This document shows, piece after piece, positions 8,017-16,699 of a stretch of 64,000 nucleotides of DNA. The notes under the pieces were generated by a model that was not told the origin of the DNA, did not search any database, and was given only the letters and a program-made list of their open reading frames with translations. The stretch comes from JBEIGE01 sp040382055 (lineage in GTDB: Bacteria; Pseudomonadota; Gammaproteobacteria; Burkholderiales; Burkholderiaceae_C). A program made the position numbers and the translations under genes. Within the stretch, counting starts at the first letter, position 1. Every line of letters starts with the position of its first letter. The DNA lies in NCBI GenBank assembly GCA_040382055.1, contig JBEIGE010000003.1:1-64000 (forward strand), read 5' to 3'.

Positions 8017-8757
8017 ATGCAACTGCAAGATATTCTTTATTCACAAGGTTTTGGAACTCGCCGGGTCTGTGCAGGCCTGATCCAACAGGGCCTGGTTCAG
8101 GTGATTGAGGGGGAAGGCGCGCAAGTGCCAGTGACGGTTCTGGAGTCTGCGCAAGTTTTCAATGAAAACCAGCTTCGCTTTCGGGTGATGGGTGTGGACT
8201 GGACCTACCATCCGCTGGCTTACCTGATGTTGAACAAGCCGGCCGGTACTGAATGCTCGCAAAAGCCATCCACCTACCCCAGCATTTACACCCTGCTACC
8301 GGCACCCTTAAGGATGCGACCCCAAAAGGGAGCGGTACAGGGCGTCCAGGCGGTGGGCCGCCTGGACCAAGATACCACCGGCCTGCTGCTGCTCACCGAC
8401 GATGGCAAGTTCATTCACCGCATGAGCTCCCCGCGCCACCATGTACCCAAGGTGTATGAAGTGACGGTCAAGCACGCTTTGGATGAAAACCAGATCAACA
8501 AACTGCTGGCCGGTGTGGTGCTGGATGACGACCCCAAACCCGTGCGTGCGGCGGCCTGCGAGCAAACGGACAGCCATCACCTGACACTGACGCTGACCGA
8601 AGGCAAATACCACCAGGTCAAACGCATGCTGGCGGCGGTAGGTAACCGGGTCGAGGGTTTGCACCGCTCCAGAATAGGTGGTTTGCAGTTGCCCTCCGAT
8701 ATGGCACCGGGCCAATGGCGCTGGCTCGATGCCGCTGATCTGCTGCTTCTCAAATGA
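8017..8757 (+). CDS. rsuA: 16S rRNA pseudouridine synthase, RsuA family
   Basis: A 246-residue RsuA/RluE-type enzyme that isomerises a uridine in rRNA. An N-terminal S4-like region (about residues 1-60) precedes the catalytic domain: YLMLNKPAGTECS, then AVGRLDQDTTGLLLLTDDG with the catalytic Asp, and GKYHQVKRMLAAVGNRVEGL. By similarity the target is probably U516 of 16S rRNA, but other RsuA-type enzymes act on 23S rRNA. No obvious Shine-Dalgarno precedes the ATG. Confidence 0.88.
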   Translation: MQLQDILYSQGFGTRRVCAGLIQQGLVQVIEGEGAQVPVTVLESAQVFNENQLRFRVMGVDWTYHPLAYLMLNKPAGTECSQKPSTYPSIYTLLPAPLRMRPQKGAVQGVQAVGRLDQDTTGLLLLTDDGKFIHRMSSPRHHVPKVYEVTVKHALDENQINKLLAGVVLDDDPKPVRAAACEQTDSHHLTLTLTEGKYHQVKRMLAAVGNRVEGLHRSRIGGLQLPSDMAPGQWRWLDAADLLLLK

Positions 8758-8856
8758 ATTGACCAGCCAGCATTGTCCACAAGCCTATCAGGCTCATCCC
8801 ACCAGCTTGAATGGCACCCCGCTACACTTGGCAGACATCTTCGAAACGGCCTTTTT

Positions 8857-9837
8857 GTGATCTCAATTCTTCGTTTTTCCTGGATTTTTGCTTTTCTCGG
8901 CCTCTTGGCGCCTGTGGTCACGGCACAGTCTTACCCCCTGTTTGTGCTGAACTCGCTGGATGCCAATGTGAGTGTGATCAACCCGGACACATGGACCGAG
9001 ATCCGGCGCATTCCCACCGGCAAAGAGCCGCATCACCTCTACCTGACGCCCGACGAAAAATCCCTCATTGTTGCCAATGCCGCCAGCGATTCCCTGACTT
9101 TTCTTGACCCTAAAACCGCTGAAGTTCAGCGTACCGTGCGTGACATTCTGGATCCCTACCACCTGCGCTTTTCGCCCGACATGAAATGGTTTGTGACCGC
9201 TGCCAACCGGCTCAACCACGTCGATATTTATCGCTGGGACGGCAAGGATTTGCATTTGGCAAAGCGGATTGCAACCGGCAAGACGCCTAGCCATTTGTGG
9301 ATTGATACACGCAGCACGGTGGTGTATGTGACCATGCAGGACAGCAACGAGCTGGTGGTGATTGATCTGGCTTTGCAGGCGGTGAAGTCACGCATCAAAA
9401 CCGGCCAGATGCCCGCGGATATTTTTGGCACCTCGGATGACCGGCTGATTCTGGTGGGGCTGACCGGCAGCAACGGTGTTGAGGTGTATGACGCCAGCGG
9501 TGCCGAGCCTAAACTGGTCAAAACCATCGAGACCGGCAAGGGCGCGCATGCGTTTCGCGCGGCAGGCGACGCCAAACACGTCTTTGTGAGCAACCGGGTG
9601 GCCGACTCCATCAGCAAGATCAACCTCGCGACACTCACCACAGTTGATACTTTCCCGGCCCCCAGCGGCCCCGATTGCATGGATGTGTCCAAAGATGGCC
9701 GGTTTCTCTACGTAACCTCCCGCTGGGCCAAACGGCTCACGGTGATCGACACCACGACGCGCCAGGTGGTGCGTCAGGTCAAGGTGGGTAAATCACCCCA
9801 CGGTGTTTGGACGCTGGACCATGCGCCGCGCCAATAA
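8857..9837 (+). CDS. Exported YVTN-family beta-propeller protein (YncE-like)
   Basis: About 326 residues with an N-terminal signal peptide (ILRFSWIFAFLGLLAPVV, cleavage after TAQ) followed by repeating blades with YVTN/YncE-type patterns such as NVSVINPDTWTEI, VVIDLALQAV, SISKINLATL and LTVIDTTTRQV. Such seven-bladed propellers are periplasmic binding or scaffold proteins of mostly unknown ligand. GTG 8857 is chosen because it gives a clean signal peptide; a TTG at 8773 would add 28 residues before it. Its end overlaps the deacetylase start by 17 bases, so the two are likely coupled. Confidence 0.78.
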   Translation: MISILRFSWIFAFLGLLAPVVTAQSYPLFVLNSLDANVSVINPDTWTEIRRIPTGKEPHHLYLTPDEKSLIVANAASDSLTFLDPKTAEVQRTVRDILDPYHLRFSPDMKWFVTAANRLNHVDIYRWDGKDLHLAKRIATGKTPSHLWIDTRSTVVYVTMQDSNELVVIDLALQAVKSRIKTGQMPADIFGTSDDRLILVGLTGSNGVEVYDASGAEPKLVKTIETGKGAHAFRAAGDAKHVFVSNRVADSISKINLATLTTVDTFPAPSGPDCMDVSKDGRFLYVTSRWAKRLTVIDTTTRQVVRQVKVGKSPHGVWTLDHAPRQ

Positions 9838-10645
9838 TGCCCTGCTGAAATTCCTTATAGCTATAATATTTGTAGCTATAAATCCTTTGTCATCATGGGC
9901 TAAAGCCGATTTATCCTGCAAGAAGCCGGTGTATCTGACGTTTGATACCGGCCACATGGGTGTGGCGGATCTGGTGGCTGAGGTACTGGCGCGCCAGCAG
10001 GTGCGTGTCACCTTCTTTGGTGCCCAGGAGCGTACCCGCCAGGGGGACGGCAGCTTGGGGGAGCACTGGGCACCCTGGTGGAAGGCCAGAGCCGCAGAGG
10101 GCCATGAATTTGCCTCGCATACGCTGGACCATGTCTATTGGCGCGCCGATATCCGCTCCCCTGAATCCTCTGAGGTTAGATTTCGGGTTCGCGCCAGTTC
10201 GGGGGCCATGGCCGGGCAAGACCAGGTGTGGGATGCCCGCCAATACTGCACCGCCATTGAGGACGCTGCGCTACGGTTGGAAGCTGTGACCGGTAAAAAA
10301 ACATTGCCGCTGTTTCGTGCCCCAGGCGGGAAAACATCACCGGCTTTGCTCAAGGCTGCCCGCACCTGCGGGTTTGAGCACGTGGCCTGGGCGGCGGCAG
10401 GTTTTTTGGGTGATGAATTGCCGAGCGACAAGTTCAGCAATCCGGCGCTGCTGCGCCGCGCCTTGCAGGACATTCGCAGCGGTGACATTTTGATGGCGCA
10501 TTTGGGCATCTGGTCCAGACAAGACCCCTGGGCACCCAGTGTGCTGGAGCCGCTGATTGTGGGGCTGAAAGAACGTGGTTTTTGCTTTCAGACCTTGCGT
10601 GCCCACCCGTCTTACCAGACTTGGCTGAGCCAGTTTGCGCGTTAG
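9821..10645 (+). CDS. Polysaccharide deacetylase family protein, exported
   Basis: A NodB-fold carbohydrate esterase 4 protein of about 274 residues. A signal peptide with a very hydrophobic core (LLKFLIAIIFVAI, then SSWAKA) precedes PVYLTFDTGH (motif 1), HEFASHTLDH with the two metal-binding His (motif 2), LFRAPGGKTSPALL (motif 3) and DILMAHLG near the end. It probably removes acetyl groups from a cell-surface polysaccharide or peptidoglycan. The signal-peptide core is encoded by an A+T-rich repeat element (see 9856-9881). It starts inside the previous gene and lies close to the sterol-desaturase-like gene. Confidence 0.85.
   Translation: MRRANNALLKFLIAIIFVAINPLSSWAKADLSCKKPVYLTFDTGHMGVADLVAEVLARQQVRVTFFGAQERTRQGDGSLGEHWAPWWKARAAEGHEFASHTLDHVYWRADIRSPESSEVRFRVRASSGAMAGQDQVWDARQYCTAIEDAALRLEAVTGKKTLPLFRAPGGKTSPALLKAARTCGFEHVAWAAAGFLGDELPSDKFSNPALLRRALQDIRSGDILMAHLGIWSRQDPWAPSVLEPLIVGLKERGFCFQTLRAHPSYQTWLSQFAR
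9856..9881. repeat. TAGCTATA-type A+T-rich palindromic element inside a coding sequence
   Basis: TATAGCTATAATATT followed by TGTAGCTATAA forms an imperfect inverted repeat sharply different in base composition from its surroundings. It is read in frame as I-A-I-I-F-V-A-I, the hydrophobic core of the deacetylase signal peptide. A related element lies at 63665-63686. Confidence 0.55.
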
Positions 10646-10663
10646 TTGTGGTGTGATGAAGAC

Positions 10664-11620
10664 ATGAACGACTGGATCAATCTGTTTTCTGAGCTGCAGC
10701 AAGGCTTGTTTGAGTCTGTTGTGGGACCGATGGTGTTCAAGGTGGGTCTGGGCGGTCGATTGGAGGATGCCTTTGTTGCCACCGGATGGCTGCTGGTCGG
10801 GGTTATTCAGTTGCTGGTTCTGGTGTGCCTGATCGGTCCCTTGCAGCGCTTGTGGCCGGTTGAAGCCGTTACAGACAGGGCCACCGTGCGCACCGACATG
10901 ATCTACACGCTGATCCACCGCCTGGGACTGTTCAGATTGGTGATGTTTTTTGCCGTCACGCCGCTGGTCGATGACTTTTTTGGGCTGATGCGCGTAGCCG
11001 GCCTGGGCACGTTTCAACTCGATGACCTGGTGCCGGGCCTGACCGATCTGCCGTTGGTGAGTTTGCTGATCTATCTGTTGGTTTTTGATCTTGCCGACTA
11101 CTGGATTCATCGCGGCCAGCACCAGGTTGAATGGTGGTGGCGGCTGCATGCCTTGCACCATGCCCAGCGCCAGATGACGATGTGGAGCGATAACCGTAAC
11201 CACCTGCTTGATGACCTGATCCGCGACCTGCTCCTGGTGTCACTGGCCCACCTCATTGGTGTAGCACCGGGGCAGTTTGTGGCGATTGTGGTCATTACCC
11301 AGCTCAGTGAAAACTTTCAGCATGCCAATCTGCGGCTCTGGTTTGGCCGCTGGGGTGAGCGGCTGTGGATCAGCCCACGCTTTCATCGCATGCACCACAG
11401 CATTGGCGTGGGTCACGAGTCGGGTGGTCGCCAGACCCTGGGCGGTTGCAATTTCGGTGTGTTGTTCCCGTGGTGGGACATGCTCTGGGGTACCGCCAAC
11501 TTCGAGCATCGTTTTGAACCGACTGGCGTGCGCGACCAAGTCGAACAGGGGCGTGAGTATGGCCGGGGTTTCTGGTCTCAACAATGGCAGGGCGTGTTAC
11601 GTCTGATGGGTCGCGCATGA
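10664..11620 (+). CDS. Sterol desaturase / fatty acid hydroxylase family membrane protein
   Basis: A 318-residue integral membrane di-iron oxygenase. The histidine motifs are HRGQH, HALHH and HRMHH, separated by hydrophobic stretches (about residues 40-65, 85-110, 125-150, 190-210). The family hydroxylates or desaturates lipids; bacterial members act on sphingolipid-, hopanoid- or alkylglycerol-type substrates, and the substrate here is unknown. ATG 10664 is preferred to an upstream TTG. The stop overlaps the next start as ATGA, indicating translational coupling to the EI24 protein. Confidence 0.87.
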   Translation: MNDWINLFSELQQGLFESVVGPMVFKVGLGGRLEDAFVATGWLLVGVIQLLVLVCLIGPLQRLWPVEAVTDRATVRTDMIYTLIHRLGLFRLVMFFAVTPLVDDFFGLMRVAGLGTFQLDDLVPGLTDLPLVSLLIYLLVFDLADYWIHRGQHQVEWWWRLHALHHAQRQMTMWSDNRNHLLDDLIRDLLLVSLAHLIGVAPGQFVAIVVITQLSENFQHANLRLWFGRWGERLWISPRFHRMHHSIGVGHESGGRQTLGGCNFGVLFPWWDMLWGTANFEHRFEPTGVRDQVEQGREYGRGFWSQQWQGVLRLMGRA

Positions 11621-12471
11621 GCCTGTTCGTAGACTCTTTTTGGCGTGCACTGGGGTATTGTCTGACCCCGCGGGTCTTTGTCTTGTTATTGGTTCCCCAG
11701 CTGTTGATGGTGGCGCTCGGTGGCGCGCTTAGCTACTTTTTCTGGGAGCCCGCCGTCAATGCCGTGCAGCAATGGGTGGGTCAACTGGCTTTGCTCGATA
11801 GCCTTCTGCCGTGGCTCGATGCCGTGGGTGCACAGGGTGTGCGCAATGTACTCGCACCGTTGATTGTTTTGTGTCTGGCAATTCCGTTGATCATCACGAT
11901 CACGCTGCTGCTGGTCACCTGGCTATTGATGCCTCCCTTGGTGGCGCTGGTGGTCAAACGGCGCTTCCCAACTTTGCAGGCACAGCCCGGCAGTAGCTTG
12001 TGGTCCAGCCTGTGGTTGGGGCTGAGCTCTTCGGTGCTGGCAACCCTTGCACTGGTGATTTCTATGCCCTTGTGGTTTGTTCCGCCGCTCATCATGATTC
12101 TGCCCCCCCTTATTTGGGGCTGGTTGACCTACCGGGTGATGAGCTTTGATGTGCTGGCAGCCCATGCAACACAAGCCGAGCGGAGTGAAGTCATGCAACA
12201 GCATCGCCTGTGGTTATTGGCCATCGGCGTCATCACGGCTTGCCTGGGATCGGCACCTGCACTGGTTTTTACCCTTGGCGCGGCGGCCATCGTCATGGCA
12301 CCCCTGATGGTGCCATTAGCGATATTGCTCTACACCCTGGTGTTCGTTTTCTCGGCTTTGTGGTTTGCCCATTTCTGCCTGGCTGCCTTGGCCCGTTTTC
12401 GTGACCAGAACACGCCTGCCCCTGCTTCAGAGCCGTTAGCATTGCAGCATGACACACCCCAGCACCCCTAA
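11617..12471 (+). CDS. EI24-domain (CysZ-like) inner-membrane protein
   Basis: A 284-residue protein beginning SLFVDSFWRALGYCLTPRVF, with four to six strongly hydrophobic segments (about 20-45, 85-110, 135-160, 200-225, 232-255). The family includes CysZ sulfate channels, but members outside cys operons are uncharacterised. ATG 11617 overlaps the previous stop by four bases (ATGA); a start at 11584 would run into the preceding gene. Its C-terminus overlaps the next gene by 23 bases. Confidence 0.8.
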   Translation: MSLFVDSFWRALGYCLTPRVFVLLLVPQLLMVALGGALSYFFWEPAVNAVQQWVGQLALLDSLLPWLDAVGAQGVRNVLAPLIVLCLAIPLIITITLLLVTWLLMPPLVALVVKRRFPTLQAQPGSSLWSSLWLGLSSSVLATLALVISMPLWFVPPLIMILPPLIWGWLTYRVMSFDVLAAHATQAERSEVMQQHRLWLLAIGVITACLGSAPALVFTLGAAAIVMAPLMVPLAILLYTLVFVFSALWFAHFCLAALARFRDQNTPAPASEPLALQHDTPQHP

Positions 12472-13300
12472 ATCCACTTCAGAAGCGCCGGTTTTTGGAT
12501 TGATCATCATTGGCGATGAAATTCTTTCCGGCAAACGCGTAGACAAGCACCTTCCCAAAGTCATTGAATTGCTGCACGAGCGTGGTTTGCAACTCAGTTA
12601 TGCAGATTACGTGGGAGATTCACCAGATCGTATTACCGCCACACTCAAGCGCGCATTTGAATCTGGCGACGTGGTGTTTTCCTGCGGCGGCATTGGCGCC
12701 ACACCTGACGACCACACGCGCCAGTGTGCTGCCCGGGCGCTGGGCACCGATCTGGTGCTGCACCCACAGGCCGAGGTCTTGATTCGGGAACGCATCAAGG
12801 AAGTCGCTCTGGAGCAAGGTGTTCCCTACAACCCGGACCGGGCTGACAACATTCACCGGCTCAACATGGGGGTGTTTCCTGTCGGGGCCGAGATCATTGC
12901 GAACCCCTACAACAAGATACCTGGCTTTAGCTGCCGTTCCCCCCACGGGGGAGTCGTTCATTTCGTGCCTGGCTTTCCGGTGATGGCCTGGCCGATGGTG
13001 GCATCAACACTGGATACGCACTACAGCGCTTTCTTTCAAACTGCCGCCTGGATAGAAAAATCGGTGATTGTGCTGGGCGCGATGGAGTCGAACCTGACGC
13101 CCTTGATGGAGGTGCTTGAGCGCAACCATCCGAACATCAAGGTGTTCAGCTTGCCAAGCGTGGATCACCCGGAATACGGGCGTCACATCGAACTGGGTGT
13201 CAAAGGCCTGATTTCGCATGTCGAGCCTGCTTATTCAGCCCTGTTTGCGAGCTTGTCGGCAGACGGATGCAAGCTTGGCCCCGAATTGGTGCGAAATTAA
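12449..13300 (+). CDS. Molybdopterin-binding (MoaB/CinA-N type) domain protein
   Basis: A 283-residue cytosolic protein with the MoCF-biosynthesis fold: FGLIIIGDEILSGKRVDKH at the N-terminus and VVFSCGGIGATPDDHTRQC as the glycine-rich molybdopterin/ADP-binding loop. It resembles the N-terminal half of CinA and stand-alone competence/damage-inducible A domains and lacks the CinA deamidase half, so its role (nucleotide pyrophosphatase or cofactor-related) is open. It begins within the EI24 gene, suggesting co-translation. Confidence 0.85.
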   Translation: MTHPSTPKSTSEAPVFGLIIIGDEILSGKRVDKHLPKVIELLHERGLQLSYADYVGDSPDRITATLKRAFESGDVVFSCGGIGATPDDHTRQCAARALGTDLVLHPQAEVLIRERIKEVALEQGVPYNPDRADNIHRLNMGVFPVGAEIIANPYNKIPGFSCRSPHGGVVHFVPGFPVMAWPMVASTLDTHYSAFFQTAAWIEKSVIVLGAMESNLTPLMEVLERNHPNIKVFSLPSVDHPEYGRHIELGVKGLISHVEPAYSALFASLSADGCKLGPELVRN

Positions 13301-13329
13301 TCCTTTTGAAGCCACCGTCTTGCAAATTA

Positions 13330-13375
13330 AGCACAAGTATGGTGCATTTTGCGAGTTGTTACCTTGTATGGTGCG
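13330..13375 (+). promoter_or_regulatory. Candidate NtrC enhancer sites upstream of glnA
   Basis: 13330-13346 reads AGCACAAGTATGGTGCA, closely matching the NtrC dyad TGCACC-N4-TGGTGCA. A second copy with a strong right half (TGGTGCG) ends at 13375, 29 bp or about three helical turns on. They lie about 85-130 bp upstream of the sigma-54 promoter, the classical enhancer position. NtrC itself is encoded at 16700. Confidence 0.7.
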
Positions 13376-13460
13376 TTTCTTTTTCTTGTTATGGCTGCGT
13401 CTGAGGGCTACAAACTCAAGGCAGAATACGGCTTCTGTGGTTTCAGGTCAGATTGATATT

Positions 13461-13476
13461 TGGCACAAAAACTGCA
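13461..13476 (+). promoter_or_regulatory. Sigma-54 (RpoN) promoter of glnA
   Basis: TGGCACAAAAACTGCA matches TGGCAC-N5-TTGCA with one mismatch and the correct GG-to-GC spacing. It lies 53 bases before the glnA start and downstream of two NtrC-like sites. Confidence 0.8.
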
Positions 13477-13528
13477 TACGCTATCACTGAGCAAGTTTTA
13501 TTAACAATTGTCCAACCAGGAGTATTTG

Positions 13529-14944
13529 ATGGCCAAGACCGTCGCAGACGTAATGAAGATGGTGAAAGAAAACGAAGTCAAGTTTGTTGACTTCCGCTTC
13601 ACCGATACCCGCGGCAAAGAGCAGCACGTCACGGTGCCGGTGTCGCACTTTGATGAAGACAAGTTCACCTCAGGCCATGCGTTTGACGGTTCCTCGATTG
13701 CCGGATGGAAAGGCATTGAAGCCTCAGACATGCAGCTCATGCCTGATCCCAACACCGCCAACATCGATCCTTTCTTTGAAGAAACCACGATGTTCATGAG
13801 CTGTGATGTTGTAGAGCCCAGCGATGGCAAAGCCTACGACCGTGATCCCCGTTCCATTGCCAAGCGTGCCGAGGCTTACCTGAAAGCCTCCGGTTTGGGC
13901 GACACCGCTTTTTTCGGTCCCGAGCCCGAGTTCTTCATTTTTGATGGCGTGCGCTGGTCCAATGACCCCGGCAAAGTCGGTTTTGAAATTGAAGAGTACG
14001 AAGCCCCCTGGAATACCGGTGCCAAGCTTGAAGGCGGCAACCGCGGCCACCGTCCCACGGTCAAAGGCGGTTACTTCCCTGTACCTCCCGTTGACAGCAC
14101 CCAGGACATGCGCGCCGAGATGTCCCTGATTCTTGAATCCTTGGGCATTCCGGTCGAGGTGTTCCACCACGAAGTGGCCGGCGCTGGTCAAAACGAAATT
14201 GGTACCAAGTTCAGCACGCTGGTGCAGCGCGCCGATTGGACCCAGGTGCTCAAGTATGTGGTCTGGAACGTGGCCAATGCCTATGGCAAAACGGCCACCT
14301 TCATGCCCAAGCCCTATGCTGGCGACAACGGAAGCGGCATGCACGTGCACCAGTCCATCTGGAAAGACGGGAAAAACCTGTTTGCAGGTGACGGCTATGC
14401 TGGCTTGTCCGACTTTGCCCTGTATTACATTGGCGGCGTGATCAAGCACGCACGTGCGCTCAACGCCATCACCAATCCAGGCACCAACAGCTACAAGCGT
14501 TTGGTCCCCGGTTTTGAGGCCCCTGTGAAACTGGCTTACAGCTCACGCAATCGCTCTGCTTCTGTGCGTATTCCCTTTGTGGCCAACCCCAAAGGCCGTC
14601 GCATTGAGACGCGCTTTCCCGACCCGTCTGCCAACCCCTACCTGTGCTTCTCGGCATTGATGATGGCTGGTCTGGATGGCGTGGAACACAAGATTCATCC
14701 CGGCGAAGCCGCCACCAAGGACCTGTACCATTTGCCGCCCGAAGAAGATGCAAAAGTTCCAACCGTTTGCCACAGTCTTGATCAGGCGCTGGAGTATCTT
14801 GACAAGGATCGCAGCTTCCTGACCAAGGGCGGCGTGTTTACCGATTCCATGCTTGATGCCTATATTGAGCTCAAAATGACTGAAGTCACGCGTTTCCGTA
14901 TGGCGCCGCACCCCGTCGAGTACGACATGTACTATTCACTCTAA
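13529..14944 (+). CDS. glnA: Glutamine synthetase, type I
   Basis: Assimilates ammonium: glutamate + NH3 + ATP to glutamine. 471 residues, standard for the dodecameric GSI-beta enzyme. The Asp-latch region HAFDGSSIAGW, metal-binding FFGPEPEFFIFDG, the ATP-binding NGSGMHVHQSIW and the NRSASVRIP segment are intact. Tyr400 in DLYHLPPEE matches the adenylylation site, so GlnE control is expected. ATG 13529 follows the Shine-Dalgarno CAGGAG and fits the family start; a TTG at 13508 is unlikely. Two NtrC-like sites and a sigma-54 promoter lie upstream, and a strong hairpin terminator follows. Confidence 0.97.
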   Translation: MAKTVADVMKMVKENEVKFVDFRFTDTRGKEQHVTVPVSHFDEDKFTSGHAFDGSSIAGWKGIEASDMQLMPDPNTANIDPFFEETTMFMSCDVVEPSDGKAYDRDPRSIAKRAEAYLKASGLGDTAFFGPEPEFFIFDGVRWSNDPGKVGFEIEEYEAPWNTGAKLEGGNRGHRPTVKGGYFPVPPVDSTQDMRAEMSLILESLGIPVEVFHHEVAGAGQNEIGTKFSTLVQRADWTQVLKYVVWNVANAYGKTATFMPKPYAGDNGSGMHVHQSIWKDGKNLFAGDGYAGLSDFALYYIGGVIKHARALNAITNPGTNSYKRLVPGFEAPVKLAYSSRNRSASVRIPFVANPKGRRIETRFPDPSANPYLCFSALMMAGLDGVEHKIHPGEAATKDLYHLPPEEDAKVPTVCHSLDQALEYLDKDRSFLTKGGVFTDSMLDAYIELKMTEVTRFRMAPHPVEYDMYYSL

Positions 14945-14987
14945 GCGGTCATTGGCAGGACCATCTTTTGCGAGATGGTGTCGGCTT

Positions 14988-15015
14988 GGAAAAGGACGGC
15001 CTGCCGTCCTTTTCC
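14988..15015 (+). terminator. Hairpin terminator after glnA
   Basis: A perfect 13-bp inverted repeat, GGAAAAGGACGGC / GCCGTCCTTTTCC, with a 2-base loop; the T-run is part of the 3' arm. It separates strong glnA transcription from the ntrBC genes. Confidence 0.7.
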
Positions 15016-15100
15016 ATTTCTGCAATGCCCGTATTTGATTTTTTTGTTGATTGGGGGATACTGACCAGTCGCCTCGCCTGGGCGGGTGCGTAGACATACC

Positions 15101-15589
15101 ATGAAACATGCTTTACTGATTTTTCTCGCCGCGGTAATGGTGGTTGCCAATGTGCGGGCGCAAAGCCTGATTTACCGCTGCGGCAATGAGTACACCAACA
15201 CCATTACCGAGGCGCAGAAGGGCAGTTGTAAATTGCTCGAAGGCGGCAATGTGACGGTGGTTCAGGGCCAGCGTCCCGCAATCACCCCCGCACCTGCGCG
15301 AGTGGCCAATACCGGACAAGCGGCACCCCGTGGGGATGGCAACGACCAGCGTTCGCGCGACACCGACACCCGGCTGATTCTTGAGTCCGAGTTGAAAAGA
15401 GCAGAAGCCCGCCGCGATGAACTTCTCCGCGAATACAAGAACGGCGAGCCCGACAAGCTTGGCCCTGAGACGCGTAACCACCAAAAGTACCTTGACCGAG
15501 TGGCTGAACTCAAACTGGGTCTGGACCGGCTGGAGAGTGATATCGGGGGCATCCGGCGTGAAATCGCACGCCTTCCTGTTTCAAAGTAG
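15101..15589 (+). CDS. Small exported coiled-coil protein (DUF4124-like)
   Basis: A 162-residue protein with a signal peptide (LLIFLAAVMVVANVRAQ) and a short N-terminal domain with two Cys (LIYRCGNEYTN ... GSCKLLEG) resembling DUF4124. A Pro/Ala-rich linker and a charged helical C-terminus (about residues 85-155) rich in Glu, Arg and Leu probably form a coiled coil. No enzymatic motif is seen. It lies between glnA and ntrB; a role in the nitrogen circuit is not implied by its sequence. ATG 15101 gives the signal peptide; a GTG at 15086 is the alternative. Confidence 0.72.
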   Translation: MKHALLIFLAAVMVVANVRAQSLIYRCGNEYTNTITEAQKGSCKLLEGGNVTVVQGQRPAITPAPARVANTGQAAPRGDGNDQRSRDTDTRLILESELKRAEARRDELLREYKNGEPDKLGPETRNHQKYLDRVAELKLGLDRLESDIGGIRREIARLPVSK

Positions 15590-15595
15590 CCCCAA

Positions 15596-16669
15596 TTGCA
15601 ACGCAACGACTTTTCTTCGCCGGCCCGCTTTCAAGCTTTTGATCTCCTGGCAACCCTGGTTGCTGTGGTTGACAGCAACGCAACCCTGACGTTTGTCAAT
15701 TCAACGCTGGAAGATACCTTGGGATCGTCCCGCCGCAATCTGGAGGGAACCGACTTTGCCGACAACCTGACAGAACCCCAGCTTCTGAAAAATGCATTGG
15801 CCTCAGTAGGCGGCAACAAATTTGCCGTATTACGCTATGACGGCTGGCTCAAGCGACCGAGCCGTGACCTCATGCCGCTTCACATCACGGTCACCCAAAC
15901 CGAAAAGCCGGATGAAATTATTGTTGAGTTACTGCCCCTGGAACAACAAACCCGCCAGGACAGGGAGGAGCGGCTGCTTGATCAGGCGCAGGCCAACAAG
16001 GAACTGATCCGGAATCTGGCGCATGAAATCAAAAACCCCCTGGGTGGCATCCGTGGTGCTGCGCAGCTGCTGGAGATGGAGATTGATTCGCGCGAACTGA
16101 GGGAGTACACCCAAGTGATCATTCACGAGGCAGATCGCTTGCAGTTGCTGGTTGACCGGCTGCTCGCGCCGCACCGCCGTCCCCATGTGGTGGGGGAGGT
16201 CAATGTGCATGAGGTGTGTGAGCGGGTTCGTTCGCTGATCCTGGCCGAGTTCCCCAAAGGCTTAAGCCTTGTCCGTGATTACGATATTTCCATTCCTACC
16301 TTGCGGGGAGACCGCGAGCAACTCATACAAACAGTCCTCAATATTGCGCAAAATGCCTGCCAGGCGCTGGTTGAGAGAATTTCCCGTGGTGATGCCGAAC
16401 TGATCTTACGCACCCGCGTTGCCAGGCAGGTTACCCTGGGGAAAAACCGCTACAAGTTGGCACTGGAATTGCATGTCATAGACAACGGACCTGGCGTGCC
16501 AGATTCGATCAAGGACCGCATTTTCTATCCGCTCGTGTCGGGCAGGGAGGGCGGTTCTGGTCTGGGGCTGACACTGGCTCAAACCTTTGTACAGCAGCAC
16601 TATGGCCTGATTGAGTGTGATAGTGAGCCTGGTCGTACGCATTTCAAAATATCAATACCGTTGCCCTGA
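15596..16669 (+). CDS. glnL: Nitrogen regulation sensor kinase NtrB
   Basis: Cytosolic histidine kinase/phosphatase that controls NtrC according to PII. A PAS domain (about residues 10-110) is followed by the dimerisation/phosphoacceptor helix NLAHEIKNPLGG with His143, an N box (LNIAQNACQAL), and the GHKL ATPase motifs DNGPGVP and GSGLGLTLAQ. 357 residues is typical. It uses a TTG start; no nearby ATG fits the family N-terminus. It follows the exported protein by six bases and precedes ntrC by 30 bases. Confidence 0.93.
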   Translation: MQRNDFSSPARFQAFDLLATLVAVVDSNATLTFVNSTLEDTLGSSRRNLEGTDFADNLTEPQLLKNALASVGGNKFAVLRYDGWLKRPSRDLMPLHITVTQTEKPDEIIVELLPLEQQTRQDREERLLDQAQANKELIRNLAHEIKNPLGGIRGAAQLLEMEIDSRELREYTQVIIHEADRLQLLVDRLLAPHRRPHVVGEVNVHEVCERVRSLILAEFPKGLSLVRDYDISIPTLRGDREQLIQTVLNIAQNACQALVERISRGDAELILRTRVARQVTLGKNRYKLALELHVIDNGPGVPDSIKDRIFYPLVSGREGGSGLGLTLAQTFVQQHYGLIECDSEPGRTHFKISIPLP

Positions 16670-16699
16670 TGTTTCAGGCAACCTGACCTTGGACACGAC

